NCBI RefSeq assembly: GCF_963576615.1 | Contig: NC_088715.1 | Coordinates: 50,322,007 to 50,386,006, forward strand | Reading direction: 5' to 3' | Source of the DNA: Watersipora subatra | Taxonomy: Eukaryota > Bryozoa > Gymnolaemata > Cheilostomatida > Watersiporidae | Length of the DNA: 64,000 nucleotides | Shown: positions 38,002 through 52,300 of the stretch, piece after piece | Position numbering within the stretch: position 1 is the first letter of the stretch | Layout of the letters: each line of letters begins with the position of its first letter | Position numbers and translations under genes: made by a program | The notes under the pieces: generated by a model | What the model saw: the letters and a program-made list of their open reading frames with translations, nothing else | Told to the model about the DNA's origin: nothing | Databases searched by the model: none

Positions 38002-38315
38002 AGCCTGGCTCCCATATCGGTCGCAAGACCCCGGCAGTAATCTTGCGCAGCAAAACACTTGCGATGCTAGGATCGGCAGCTTCTGTGCACATTAAGCTGC
38101 ATCACTAATAGTTGCATAAAAAATGTTCGCGCGCCATGCCGTGTCGAAAATACTGAGATGGTTGCCTGTGGATCTTCACGAATGTTGAACAGCGCTGAAC
38201 TCTTGCGTTGATTGCCGGCAGCTACCGGCGGTTCTTGGCGCGTATGTTCACATTTTACTGCTGATAGCTCTGCGGTGCTGTCGCCGGTGCTTACGACCTT
38301 TATAGGAACCAGGCT
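38002..38315. mobile_element. MITE-like element, family 1, copy 2
   Basis: Starts AGCCTGGCTCCCATATCGG and ends GGAACCAGGCT (inverted). It aligns along most of its length with 34164-34505, for example CAGTAATCTTGCGCAGCAAA and GAACAGCGCTGA. The two copies are in the same orientation. Confidence 0.7.
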
Positions 38316-38757
38316 TAAGGCTGTTTTGATGGTAAAAAGATGGCGCATCCCACAAATGTTTCATGTACAAACTGAATCATAGCAGAATGGGAGCGACTTA
38401 GTTGTTTCCATGATGGCATCGCAGCCCCATATGGGAGTGTGTCGCTACGCTATTACTGTACTCTGCACCGGCTTTTGTGACATCAGTGTGTGATGCGGTG
38501 ATGCGTGAACAAAGAATTTTGTTTTTTCCGCATTCGCAAACAGCTTTCATGATTATGCGCCGCACAAGTAGGTGTCAGATGGCGGTGATGAGGTTGATAT
38601 GATCATTCACTCTGACGGAATAGTTTTATTCATGCTTATTAGGCACTATTGCATAAGACTAACAAGCCCACATGACTAAGGACTAGTTTGGAGGAATAGT
38701 TTTGTGTGAATCCAAGGGACCTAGTGTTATTGAATAAAGAACTAAACTAGGACTGCT

Positions 38758-38910
38758 ATTCTACACTTAGAAGATAAACTAAAACTCATTTAAAAGAATA
38801 TTCTAGATAACATAGCAGGCCAATAGATGCTTCAATATATCTATCGACCTGCTATGTCATCCAGAATCTTTCTTTAAATAGGTTTTGGTTTATTTTTGAA
38901 GCTTAGAATT
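38758..38910. mobile_element. Foldback MITE, about 150 bp
   Basis: The two arms are inverted copies. The arm with ACTAAAACTCATTTAAA..ACATAGCAGGC pairs with the one with GACCTGCTATGT..TTTAAATAGGTTTTGGT, across a short AT-rich centre near 38835. Several mismatches indicate age. Confidence 0.7.
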
Positions 38911-39054
38911 GCCGTTACATCTTATTTCCGAGTAGCTTTTTCATAATTGTTCATGAACACGTAAAGTAATTCCATTCGTCTTATATAAATCTATATATAC
39001 AAATCTCAAAGTTTGTCATCTGTCCAATTATAATTCAGAAATGAAAAATCCACA

Positions 39055-39345
39055 TAGCAGATGACTTGAGCTTAGAACCTCCCAATCAACAGACCTGCAA
39101 TCTAATCTACTACACTACGATAGAGGAGCTATTCTTAACTGTTAGCACATTTATTACATCAGTTTAAATAATCACTAGCATGGTTGGCAGTTACTCATGG
39201 TGATTATTAAACATTCTGCAAACACGGTAATTGTTTTAGTAAAGGTAAGTTTACCTTTACTTTCTTACCAAGTAAGTTACTCAAATTCATTTGGTAATTA
39301 CTTTATTACCCGCGCAATGCCGGGCATTTGGCTAATGTTTTATAT
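39055..39345 (-). mobile_element. SINE-like repeat, family 2, copy 1
   Basis: On the minus strand it has the CCGGCATTGCGCGGGTAAT block at one end and a tRNA-like segment (GGGAGGTTCTAAGCTC) at the other, like the repeats at 42170-42470 and 52295-52610. Degraded. Confidence 0.45.
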
Positions 39346-40450
39346 AAAATGGTGAAGCAATGTGGCCACTAGCTGTTAATTAGGCAAGTTTTGCTAAAAT
39401 CTTGATTGGCCGATTAAATTTCAAAAAACTTTTATCTTCGCCTTACTAAAAATGATTCGAATAATTTGAATTGCTAAGTTTATTTAATTTTCATACGGTC
39501 GTACAGCAGTTTAACTTTCTCATGCAGGATAAGCTAGCTTTCAAAACTAACAAAATAAAAAAATGACAAGTGTATTTGTTTCCGTAACATCAATCAGCAG
39601 TACAGATCAGCCAATGTATAGATTTGGAAGCAATTTGTAAGCCACAAGAATTGAACAATGGGTAACCACAGATTATCAGCATGTGTACATGCAGCTGGAG
39701 CCAGTATTTGCTGTAAAGTCTTCTCGTGGCAAATACTATTTAGGTTTCTGTTTATTCTACTTTAGGGTGATTTCAGATTCTCTATGTGTACCCTCAAAAG
39801 GTCCTTATTATGAAGTATAAAAAGCAGTCCATCATGGAATAAGTAATGCAATAAGCATACATTTAGTTCTACTCGTATTTATTAATTAGAAGTTATCTTA
39901 TCAGCTTTTATCAACTTGGCAGCGACGCAATAATAAAATTTTATTGATGACTTGCAGTCGATTATAATAAATTTTTTTAGCATACACCAATATGTTTGTC
40001 ATAAAGCAAATATTCTCTGAATGTTCAGCAAATAAACCTAGAAATAACCTAAAAATTATTACCTTAAAAATTTAAAACTAAAAATGAAAGATTAAAATAT
40101 TTACTATCATAAGAGCTGTGGGCATTTGTTGCTTTGGAATCATAGTCGGTTGCTGAGAAAAGGATTGCAGCGTACTGGATTTGTACGTGCAGCCATCATT
40201 CTCCTTCCATGACTTTCAATTATTGAGTACTTACTCTCTATGCTACATTTACACACTTGACAATCACTCACAGTACACCAGACTGTCATGCTACTAGTAT
40301 TTATAGAGTATTATATTAGAGTATTATATATTCTCATTGCTAGGCATCTGAATATGACATTGAGTGTGCTGCAGTTTTTCCCTACCTTTTTTAAAGATAA
40401 ACTTACACTAATTTTCTTGTAGATTTTACAAGAGATTATTGGCCTTTTTC

Positions 40451-40772
40451 ATCATTTGAGGTGATCTTTTTATCGGGATGTTTCAAAATTAAAACTTGAT
40501 TGCGATTATAACACTCAGAAGAAAAATGAGTGCAGTATGATGTCACTAATTGTTATAGTTGCAATAGCCGATAACAATTAGTGACATATGCTACAACTTG
40601 ACCGCTATGGCATTCAAGTTGAGCATGTTGTAGCAAGTCTCCATGTTGTATGTCTCTTTGAAACTATAGATGTAAAAATTGCACTTCTAATTATTCTGAG
40701 CTTTCTAACCGCGATAGAGCTTTATCGATTCTAATCTTGAAGCATCCTAACAGTTAGATCACCTCATACATC
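40451..40772. mobile_element. MITE-like inverted-repeat element, about 320 bp
   Basis: Outer arms TGAGGTGATCT...GGGATGTTTCAAAATTA and the reverse complement of TAATCTTGAAGCATCCTAA...AGATCACCTCA pair. Inside lies a perfect 17-bp inverted repeat, ATGTCACTAATTGTTAT, around a 14-base loop (40540-40587). No ORF. Confidence 0.6.
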
Positions 40773-41283
40773 AAAAACAATAATAAATTAGAGAAACAAT
40801 TTATGATAGGCCTGCCAAATTTAAGATTTCCAGAGAATTGCGATCTTGTGCTGCCACCTGATATTCATGATGTCTCCCAGTTTTGAAAAGTACCAAGCGT
40901 ACACAACTGTGCAACCTTTCTGTCAATTATAAGCCATTGTTCTGCATGCGCAGGCTTGTAATCTGCAGAGCAAGGGACTTGATATCAAGTCCTAAGGAAA
41001 TCCGCAACCTACTCAACAAAAGCTCAACATATTTAATTAACTGCAAGACGAAATGATTAACAATTTTATCAACAAGTTATCTATTTCATTTCTCCAATGT
41101 TCGACTAAACACATAGATCTCGTATGACACAAACATACTTTTTTGCTGTTTGCCAAGAACATATATGAACCCTTGCTTGAAGCAGTAAAACCAAATATTT
41201 CTTGGTCACACATTTTTTATTGGATATAAGATCATACATACATATATATACACATACATAAATGTATGCGTGTGTATATATAG

Positions 41284-41371
41284 GATACATGAATATATTG
41301 TTGTGGAATGTGATCCACCAAGAGCTGAGCCTAGACCTGAGCCAAGGCGAGTGCAGTCAAGTGGAACAAAA
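41284..41371 (+). other. Possible isolated exon
   Basis: An open 88-base segment lies between an ATATATAG acceptor and an AAAAG|TAAG or AAAA|GTAAGT donor. One frame reads EYIVVECDPPRAEPRPEPRR. No homologue is recognised and no partner exon was found. It could be chance. Confidence 0.15.
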
Positions 41372-42169
41372 GTAAGTATGTATACTTACTATGTAACTCT
41401 TACTAGTAAGTATGCAATGAGCTCTTACTATGTATAAAAGCTCTTATGTATAACAGCACGCGCTCTGATGAGAAGGTAGAGCCGATCTGCGCCTGTTATA
41501 CGACTTGTTGTATAAACTCTTGCACCGAGTCTTGTACTTTGGAGTAGTAAGGGGCAGCACACAAAACCCTTACAATATCTCACTTTAGCCCTTCTCTTGG
41601 TGAGAACTATAAAAAAACAAGGTTGCTCCTAAAAACCACCCATGCATAACAGTCAATCAGAGGCCACCGTTTGTTTCTCAAGAGATTTGGTAACATCTCT
41701 TAGTCACCTCTTCATCTTCCTGAAAACTGAAGTTGCAAAATGACAAATAGATGACGTACTATCGTACTGCGTGCATCAGTGACACACGCAGCTGCAAAGC
41801 CTCTTTGCTACGTGTGTCTAGCTAAAAAGTCAGTGAAATAAGAATTGAAGAATTTCACAACGCAGGTCCAAAAGGTAAGCTGGAAGGACTAAGAGTAGAC
41901 TCACATTGTTTGTCAATTTGATATTGGCCGAGTTAACTCTCACACCAAATATTACTCTGATGATGTGGGTACACAGGCTAATGTTTTTGGAAGGTGCTTA
42001 GGCTTATACCATCAACACTGCATTCAGGCTTTTGGCGTCTATTCCAGGTGTTTTGCTTTGTTCCCTTCACAGCCGAAATACTTTATTGCGCTTTGAACAA
42101 AAACAAACCACTAATCTATATTTCTCAAAGTTTGTGTGTGTGTAGCTATTAAAATCTTGGAATAAATAA

Positions 42170-42470
42170 TCTGTATCACAGAAGATTTGATATCTGACCC
42201 TCCTGTTCACCAGTCCAACACCTTACTAATTCAGCCACACAAGCTTGATGTAGCGGTATATGGGAACAAATACGCAACGGCTTTCCATTACTGCAGCATG
42301 GTGATGGCATAACGTCTTGAGAAGCTGGTAGCTCTTATTATTAAGCTTACTCAAATTATCCATTGGCAATGCGCCAGGCTAATAGCAAGTGGCAGGAAAC
42401 TCTGATTACCTCTCATTGTTTACAAGCTGAACTGAATTTTAATACCCGGGCAACGCAGCCAGTCATAATA
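42170..42470 (-). mobile_element. SINE-like repeat, family 2, copy 2
   Basis: The minus strand starts near GCGTTGCCCGGGTATT and runs through CAATGGATAATTTGAGTAAGC. It ends with a tRNA-like part (GTGTGGCTGAATTAGTAAGG) and ATCAAATCTTCTGTGAT. It aligns with 52295-52610. Confidence 0.6.
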
Positions 42471-42673
42471 TATATATGGATCAGTAGTAAAGAACCCTGG
42501 AGGTATAACCTCAGTGGTTCATAAATAACCAACGAGTGTAAGATTGAAGATAATATTATTGTCTATGACGTAGCTAAGAAAAGGTTGGCAGGTGTGTCTT
42601 TGGTATGGACAGCCAATAATGCATACACATGATCTCACGGGCCAAACAATGGCATTCTAAAATTCTGGATTGA

Positions 42674-42861
42674 GTTTTCACCTATTGATAGGAATACATG
42701 TGATGATAACATACTTTAAAGTTGTCACCCCTTGATGGCAATACATGTGATGAAAATATACTTTAGAGTTGTCACCCCTTGATGGGAATACATGCGATGA
42801 TAACATACATTAGAGTTGTCACCTCTTGATGGGAATACATGGGATGATAACATACTTTAGA
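42674..42861. repeat. 47-bp tandem repeat, four copies
   Basis: Units begin GTTNTCACC at 42674, 42721, 42768 and 42815, exactly 47 bases apart, each with GATGGGAATACATG near the middle. Confidence 0.95.
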
Positions 42862-43384
42862 AGTTTTCTTCAATATAAAACTAGCCGTGACACAAATACT
42901 TTCAAATTTTAAAACATAATAATCAGAAGTCTTATGGTGCAAGGAGGAATAAATCATAAAACAGAAGAAATGAATAGAGGCTATAGTGCAATGGCTTCAG
43001 TCTTATAGCAGAAAACAAACCAACAAAAATTTTCTAACTTAGCTTGAGAAAAAGTCATACAAAGAAATGGTTATAATGGAACAGCAAAACATCCAATTCA
43101 TTTGACGATATCTATAATATAGCAAAAATAGTTTTGCAACACGACTTGCTTCATGTAATATAGTACACCATTTAATTGGGACCAGTCTGGATATAAATGA
43201 ATAAGCTGGATTCGCTACAACTAAATCAAAAATAGCCATACTTCTCTGCTGTGTTGCAGCGTTAACCGCAAATACTACAGATGGAATCATGAGGGAATAA
43301 GTAAAAGAGCGGGTCATATCAGAATATAACGTACATAAACTCATTTTGTTATATAGATAAACGATGAGGTCAATCCTAGTACCG

Positions 43385-46300
43385 TTAATCCTGGTATTTC
43401 ATTGGCTTTGGCGACGACATGGGTGAGTCAGCGTCATTGTCCAGTTTGCTACGCTTGTGTTTCACCATATACATGAAGTAGTTGAGCACTTCCTTTTCGT
43501 TAACACTGATGCTTTTGAAATGCCGATAGACAGCCTGCAACAAATGAAGCACAATTCTGTCTATCCTAAGGCTAAACAGAATTTTGACTAACCTAAGGCT
43601 AAACAGAAGTCTGTCTATCTTAAAGCTAAACAGAACTCCGTCTATCCTAAAGCTAAGCAGAATTCTGTCTATCCTAAGGCTAAACAGAATTCTGTCTATC
43701 CTAAGGCTAAACAGAATTCTGTCTATCTTAAGGCTAAACAGAATTGGAATGAAGACAAGTGACTTATGAAACCAGGACAAACTCAGAAGGTCGCAGAAGG
43801 GAGAGATCATGAAAAATGTATAATGTAGTGGAAGGTGTAGCAAGGAATACGGTAACTTGTGAAAACCTTGAATGATTTTGTAAAGTTTGATGCAATGGCA
43901 ATAAAACTTGAAGCCCGGCGATGATTTTAAAAAAGTTTTGGAACTTGGCTACGTTTAGTACTTCTGCCTAGCGGCTATTTTGGCGATGACGCCATTCTGC
44001 ATTGCTTGTGACAACCTTGAATAATTTTGTAATGAAATGTGATGCATTGGCAATGGTGTTAGCTCAAAGCCCAGGCAATGAATTTAAAAAAGTTTTGGAA
44101 CTCAACTACATTTAGTATTTATATTAAAAACTAGTTTAGCGGCTAGTTTTTAATTTCATGCAGTAGTTATTCTCCCTTGTGATTAAAAATAGAACTAATT
44201 ATTCACGGAATTTAATATCAAAATCAAATTTAAATCTAAATTTAAGTATTCAAAATCGCGAATTTTTATAACCAACAAATATTTTCATCCTGTAGGGTAT
44301 ACATTACAGATAGTGAATGTTTATGAGTACAAATGAAGCCAGCAGTCGTGATTTATAGGATGACAACATGAAGCTCACGTCTAACAATAGGTCACTGGTG
44401 CTGTCAGAATGAACTTATAGTTTAAAGGCTTTAATACTATATCAAACTTTAGAGGTTTAAGTCATGGTTGAAAAAAAACATCAATTTTTTTAAGAAAAAT
44501 ATTAGAATTTTTTGAAAAAAATCAGATTTTTTCACTACAGTCGATTTTTATGACTTTTTAATAAATTTTATTTTTTCGCTCACTTGCTCAAGCAAATTGT
44601 CTGTAAATCGCACTGCACATCAAAATGCTGGTAAACCAAGCTTTCAGTTTTAGTGACTTACACGCTTTGAAATTTTTTTATATTTTTTGCATTCAACAGT
44701 TATATAAAATTATAATGATCAAACTGCATGTAAGTTAGTGTAGTAGAGCTACTAGCAGTTCCACACAAAGTAGGAATGAAAGCCAAAGGCACAGAAAGGC
44801 ACTTTAAAATATGTAAACACATTCGTCTTTGATTTAATCGATACAGTTTATCATGAGAAATATAAATACCAATTTGCTAGTTTTTTAGTACTTAGCCATT
44901 TTATAATTTTTGAACGAATGAAACCGAAGTAGAAAACACTCTTCAATGCATGTTTTTGAGCTGATTGCAGGAAGGAGTTTGATGCGATGTCATTTATTAA
45001 ACAGAGTAGGGAGGGGAAACTACCAGTTACAGTTGCTACCTCACATATAATACTGCTAAATGCAGTTTACTGAGTAAATCCATGGGTCCTAGCTTCATAA
45101 GTGTTCTTGTAGCATTGCTCTGCAGATTCAATCAATTCTTTCCATCCCAATTATTAATTCATGACAGGAAGGTTTTTACAGACTTGTCACACACATGAAA
45201 ACAATATTGTTTGTCACAAAACAGTTTTTGTGAATTTATGAGAAAATCAAAAGATCGGCAATTTAAAAAAGAAATCATGATTTACATCATTTGATTTTTT
45301 ATGCCAGACTAGGTCCGAACAAACAAGGATGGACTGTATTTGCTATACGGAAGAGAGAAGAGTTTCAGCGGAATGAAGAGTGATGACAAGGAAACCCACA
45401 AGTAATTTAAGAGTAGTGATAATAGAACAACATGACTTTCTCAGCATTCAACCTTAAGGCTTGTTTACAATGTATCGCAGGACTTTGGGGTTTTCCTATC
45501 AGCGATTATTTGTCACGCCTATGCGCAGTAAACCAATGACATCGCTATAGTAACTCAGATATGTTGAAAAACATCGCAGCTGTCAAACTTTCCTCATATT
45601 TCGCAAAACATGGACATGAGGAAAATGTATTTATCTCAAGTCGCCACAAATCTTTTTCGTCTAACCATGCTCTGATTGGGCAAAACAGATTTGTAGTGAC
45701 TTCAAGCTAAGACTATTTGTTCTCTTAACATATTATTATACTTATATATATAATATATATATTCGCACAGAAATCTTTTATTCGTTAACATTTTTTGTCT
45801 TAAAGGTTGACTTGCAACAAAATTCACATTACAGTTATTTGATATGAAAAGATTCACCATGTCTTACTCTTACTCTTACAAAATATGTGGAAAGGTGATT
45901 ACAAGCTCTTAAAAGCTAAAAAATGAACAGTTAATCGCAGCCCCCCCTAGCCCGCCAGTTTGGATTCCCTTTCCAAAATGGCTCCAATGAGATGTAGTTG
46001 TGAAAGATGGTTTCTGTTTACACTTTCATGCAACCTTATTCGTCGAAATATTTTCACAAATATACTTCACGCATTCAATAAAACTATGTCTATTGTTCTT
46101 ATGCGTCTATTTTATCATCATTGTAATGCTGTCACTTTTAGCACTGATATCTTATAACTTACCGTAAAAATTCGTTTAATTTTTTAGCCTTAGCTTGAAG
46201 GAGTACATATCATTGTCTGATAATCATGACGAGCCTGTTGGTCACCTGTGATAATCGAAAAGGGCTGCAAAAATTATTTGCGAAGTATTGGGTCACATGA

Positions 46301-49300
46301 TCAAATTACGACATGCCGATTAGACCAGACCGAAACAAAACTGTAAAGTAGCGAGCATCTATATTTGATACGGAGTCTTCGGTAAAACCCAGTGTTTGTC
46401 ATAAACTAGTGCTACGATAAGTTTTATATTGAGCTTTGTATTGGCCTTTCAATTCACGTGAGAACATACAAGACAAGACAATAACCAAATTTCTTGGTTA
46501 CGTCATCGAAATAAAGAGATTCTAATCTGCGGCGGCTTTTCGTTTTTGAGCTTTTAAGAGCTTGTAATCACATTTCCACACATTCAGCACTTACAACACA
46601 ACAGAGTAACACATGGTGAATCTTTTGATACCAAATAACTGTAATGTGAATTTTGTTGCAAGTCAACCTTTAAGGCTGGTTCATACTATATGTCGCATCT
46701 TGGCATTGATGTCACAATACTTCGGTGATCGTCGATCTATTTTGGGATTGATGCCAAAATAGATCGTTGGTGATAACGATGTTTACACTATCAGAAACAC
46801 ACACCGTTGTTTGCTGCCGTTTTTAGATTATCTCGAAGGAACCTCGTCCTTGCCGCGCGTTTGAATCATATTCTAATCCCCTAGCAATTGTGACAAATAG
46901 TAGAGTTGGAACATCAACTTATCTTTCAGCTTATTCCTTCAGAGGGTAGACTACTCATACAAAAATGTTTCTAATTAGTCGGAAATTTATGCTGAATTCA
47001 ATTATAACATTTCTAAACCTATGTGTTTGCACATTTTTGAGCTAGAGAGCCCTTTTGAAATGGGAGGGGACAACTCCAAGATTGCTTGGAAAAACTTACA
47101 AATCAGACAAAGAAAACTATTTTATAATCTCGAAAGTTAATAAATGTCTTTTATTTGAGATTAGGTGAGTCAACTCTCAGCACTTCTTAACCCATGCCAA
47201 GGATGCAGCAAGACTGCTTATTTCACTGTCTTGATCAGTTTGTGAATGAAACCCTAGTCAAAGTGACTAAACTTCAATATGAGACAGCCAAACAGTATTC
47301 AAACAGATGGTTGATATTAGAAGAAGAGAGCATTCAATGTGAAATTGCTCAAAAAGTGCTAAGCTTTGAAAAATTTGATGAGAGTTCAGACTTGTTATGT
47401 CATTATGCATGTTATAAAAAGTATTGTAACAAACTTGTTATGAAAAGAGCTGAGAAAAGACATGAGAAGAAACAGAAGGAATGTGATGCAGCAAAAGAGG
47501 TGAGACTAGATATTTATTACTTTACAAATTCATGATGATTACTCCATGATGATGGTACTTTTGTGGGAGAAAAAGAAAACATTTTAATTTTTGTTTGCAC
47601 ATTTTGTGAGCAGCAAAACTAACTCTTTGCAGTTTCCATAACGTGTTATAGCCTACAATTTGGACATAAATATATAGATAAATTACATGTATGATTCTTC
47701 CTTGATTTTTTGCATATGACCACACAAACTACGCTAGATATGGCACGCTGAACAATGTAGAGATGACTAATCTGAAAGTATAGCATAGCAAGGTGTACAA
47801 GGCTCTTATGAAGAAGGGGTATTTTACTTATCAATCACGACATCACTGTAGATTCAGCTTTATCGCTTCTGATCAATCTATTGAGCAAACAGTTAAAAGA
47901 GACTCAAAGTCTCACGGTGGAATCATAGGGTTTACCAGAAAGTCATTGGCCTCTCAACGCTGGACTCCATCTCACCCGGAACGAACAGCTGTACATACAG
48001 ACATGAAGAAGATGCCAGTGCTTGGTGATTCGGATGCAGCAAATTATGAGATGGGTGAAAAGGCATGGAAGGCTGATGAGGAAATGAGGGAAGTCATGAA
48101 AGACTCATAACAACAAGAATAAATCCGTTTGGGTTTCAAACCACCAAACTAGTACATATAACCATTGGTGCAGTGGGGCCTCCATCGAAGTGAAGCAGGA
48201 TCATGAAATGGGAAATGTGATAAGAGAGAAACAGCTTTCAGACTTTGTCCAGAAGAGGTTAAGCATCCAAGAGATTGATTTCAATGCATCTATCAAGTCA
48301 AACAAGCTCCAAACCTTCACCACATTACCATCAGCTAAACAGAAATCTAAATAAAAAGTCCTAGAGTGTTTGCACAGACTGTTTGAGAATTTGGTAGTCA
48401 TCCGCTAACAGTGTAACTTGGATTTGAAAAAGTGTTATCATTCTCTTTTGGCAACATCAGCTGGTCCCTGGCTAACTCTGATGGCTCTATATTGAAGACT
48501 GCTAAGTTGACTTTGATGGCTGCTGTTTAGAAGGATGTTGCTGATCAACCATCAATCTATGTTAACCAGGATCAGCTACCAGTCTTTGACGCGGTTGTGG
48601 TTGATGCTATGGCCGAAATTCAGACCCTGAAAGCTCCTCCAGCTTTTGCAACGGATAGTTAGTAGTGCAGGCGTGTATCACACATGTGGTGTAGATTTTG
48701 TTTGTGACACATACCCTGATATCAGCATTAAGGGAGGTGAGAGAAGTTGTAGAAGTGTGAAAGGAAGGCAAAAGGTTGCTGTGTTTAGTCCGAACTAATC
48801 ATTGCCAAAATGGTCTGAATTTTTAGCAGATGGCTCAAACAAGCCTGCCCTAGTTAAATTTTTGAATGACACATGAAGCAAGTCAACTGTGAAGCAGAAA
48901 CTAGGTCTTGTAACAGCTTTTTCTCAAGAATGCCACATGATCAGCTATGACCTTGATGGATCAATCGCTGTAAGCCAAATAGATAATTTGACATCACACC
49001 ATGAGGAGGCAGATACACATACGGCATGTTATCACTTATCGCAAAGATATTGGAAGAAAAACCCAGCTCAAAAGTTCTAGTCAATTGCCAGGACACAGAT
49101 GTTTTCCTAAGCTGTCTATCTCTAGTGGATGAGCTGCTATCACAGAAACTCATTTACTGCTGTAGTAAGGAGCAGTTGAGATATGTAAACATAAGCTGTC
49201 TGTCTACTACCCACACACCCGAACGATGTAAAGCACTGCTTGGACTCCATGCTCTAAATGGATGCGACAGTGTAAGCGCATTCTATTCCAAAGAAAAGAT

Positions 49301-52300
49301 AACCTTCTTCCAGCTGCTAAAGAACCATCCTGAATTCTGTAACACACTGAAATCATTGGGAACAGATGCTGAAGTTGATGGTGCAATAAGAGAATCTATT
49401 GAGACATTCATATGCAGATTATACGGTGAAGAGACAAATTCCATCAATGAAACACGTTATAAGATCTTCTGATCACCATCTTGCACAACGCAATCAAACC
49501 TACCACCCACACTAGATGAGTTAAATCTCCATATATCTAGGGCTGCCTATCAGGCCGCGATATGGAGAAAAGCCAAGCGAATGATCATCAATGCCCCATC
49601 CCTCCAGCAACATGGATGGTTTATGGAAGGTGGAGAGCGTAAAGCTAGATGGATGACACAACAACCAGCACCTCCTTTTGTGCTTATGGACATGTTTTGG
49701 CGATGCAAAACTGGATGCCAGTCTCGTCGCTGTCAGTGCAGCAACACAGATCTCAAGTGTACGGACATGTGCAGATGCAGCTGCTGTAGCAATAAAAATA
49801 AAGAGGATGGAGATGAAAGTGGTGATGCAGAAGACTCAGATGACTCTGAATTAGAAGATTATTATTCGAGTGGTATGGTAACCAGAAGTGTGCTTCATGT
49901 TTGATAAGAATACATATGTGTCATACCGTATAAAAGACTGACTAATTGTGATTTCACTTGCATAATAAAGTACACGGTTCAACATAATAAGCATTAATGA
50001 TGAATATATGTATACTAAAATATTATATACACATGGTCTGAGTTTTTAATAATACTTTTCATTTTGTTTTGTAGATCTGTAATGATATAGGAGGTGCGGA
50101 TAAACAAGGACAAACTGTAAAGCTGCCACAATATCAACCAATCTGGGAATACACAATATTATATAATACACTTTTAATATTATTCTAATATTTGAATAAA
50201 TATTTTAGTGTTATTAGAATTGATTTCAATTTAGGTTGTTGCTAGGTATTTAGTATTTATATGCCTTTTTCATAATCACATTGTTGGCAGAAGCACATAA
50301 AACATTACAGACATTTATTTAATTAAAATAATATATTAATTGTATTGCTCAAAAATGAACAACCTGAGAGGCGTAGAAACCAGATATTTGAAATCAGCTC
50401 GAAATTCTGATCTAGGTGCCAGTCTTATCACATAGCTCACCTTCAAAAAGAATAAATCACTTTTTTGACAGCTTTTTAATGCCCTCCTGCTCTACTAAAA
50501 GGGAAATATGGCAAATCATCATCGTCGAAATGGTACACATTGTACAGGCTGTCTTCGATGCTTGACAAACTATCGGGAAGGTTTGACAGCTGCAAACTTT
50601 CTGCGTTGATCCCATTTGTGCACAGTGCACATAGTCGATGATGAAAGCCGAAAGGACAACGACGATATAGTGTGAACCAGCCTTTCGTCAATTAAAAGGT
50701 TGGTGACTCTCAAGTGAAATTCTTGTGATGCATAAGTCATGCTTTTTGTTCGATTCAAGATCGTTTTTATCAATGACTATTATTTTACTCGTAATCATCG
50801 ACTAGTGAACTCAATAACACCATCGTCTTGGATACCTTTGAGAACAAAAGCCTATCTGTCTTATAAATGCTATTGGCTCTAATACTCTTGGCTATATGAA
50901 AGCTTCAAAAATGCCGAATCAGAACCAAATAGCAAAGTCAGTCTGCTGCCGCCTAAAATGTATGAAAAGCTGCCATATAGGCATAAATGAGTAGCAAGAA
51001 AGACAGCAAGTCACAGACTTTACCTCAGAGAGTTGATTCTTGTTTAAACCTGGTTTGGTCTGAAGCTTGTAGTGTCTTTTGTATCGTCTCAATGTATTTA
51101 CTGGCATCTGTAGGAAGTTGACCTGTCAGAAAAGAATGAAGCTTAGTGGTTTAGTTTCAAATGAGCCATTTAGCGTGCAAAAGAGATCTCTGCTTCAGAT
51201 TTGTGACATAATTTGTCTGATAAAGCTGTCAGCAGCAGGCTGGATGAGACCAAATTTAATCTCCTTCAGAAATTAGAAAAACAGCATCATGAAGTTGGAG
51301 TTTCCCCTCCATTTTAGTTACGTTACTAATAATATTTCAGCAGTTGTTTTCGAAACGCCTTGCCATAGAACAGACAACTCCTAAAACATTGCACAAAACC
51401 AATGAGATGTGGAAGTGGCAATGTGCACTAGCATTAGAATAAACAACATCATAAAACTAGAGTTTTCCTCCCTTTAGTTGATCTATTAATATTTCAGCAG
51501 TTGCTTTCCAAATAGGCTACCTTGCCATAGAACAGATAACTCCCAAAAAATCCAACAAATAAAGAGACTAAGTCAGCGATCAACAAGGTTCTTTAAAACT
51601 TTATATCTACTAAACTATAAATGCAGTCATATGAAACAACAAAAGATAATACTCAAAGAGCTGTTGATATTAGCATGAAAATTTGCTCGGTTTTAGCTCT
51701 TTTGTAATTCCATTCTCTTCCGTCTCAAAATCATCTAGCTGCTGTGGTGGTGGGGAGATACGTAGAAAAAATATTCGAAACTTACAAAAATTTGAATACA
51801 TGGAAACATGCATAAAACATTTGCACAAATTGTGGTGAGCATGAGTACAAAAGTGAAATCTACAATTGAGAGTAAACGGAAGCGTATATGATTTTAGTCT
51901 GTTTAGTGGCGACATTTAAAAACTACATTTTCATGAACTCCAACATATCAATGACCACAATGACAGGAATATCATAATTTTTGAACTTCAAATAAGTTAT
52001 TAAAAGAAAAAATTTACTATTATATCAGCATAGAAAGACTTGCTCATTTTATGATTTATTTATTTACGTAAAATTTGCTGATTGCTAAACGGCAGACTAC
52101 GCATCTCTGATGCCTTCACTATGGGGCAATTCAGAATCAGACAGTCTATTCTTCTATTTCAGCTAACGATAAGAACTTTCACAATTTGATTGGTAAAACT
52201 TCTCTAAGTATTTTAGAAAAAGTAAGGTAAAAGGATGCGGTTAAATTATAATATGCTAGGGGAATGCCTAGCAATAAATAATACAAAACAAATAAAATAA

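Noticed and set aside
43584..43769. Repeat-like reading frame (RLNRILSI)
   Set aside because: It is produced by the 27-bp minisatellite in SAP30 intron 3, on the wrong strand for that gene.
49581..49904. Cys-rich ORF as an intact small secreted or metallothionein-like gene
   Set aside because: It has no signal peptide and aligns as the C-terminal tail of the decayed family that begins at 47194.
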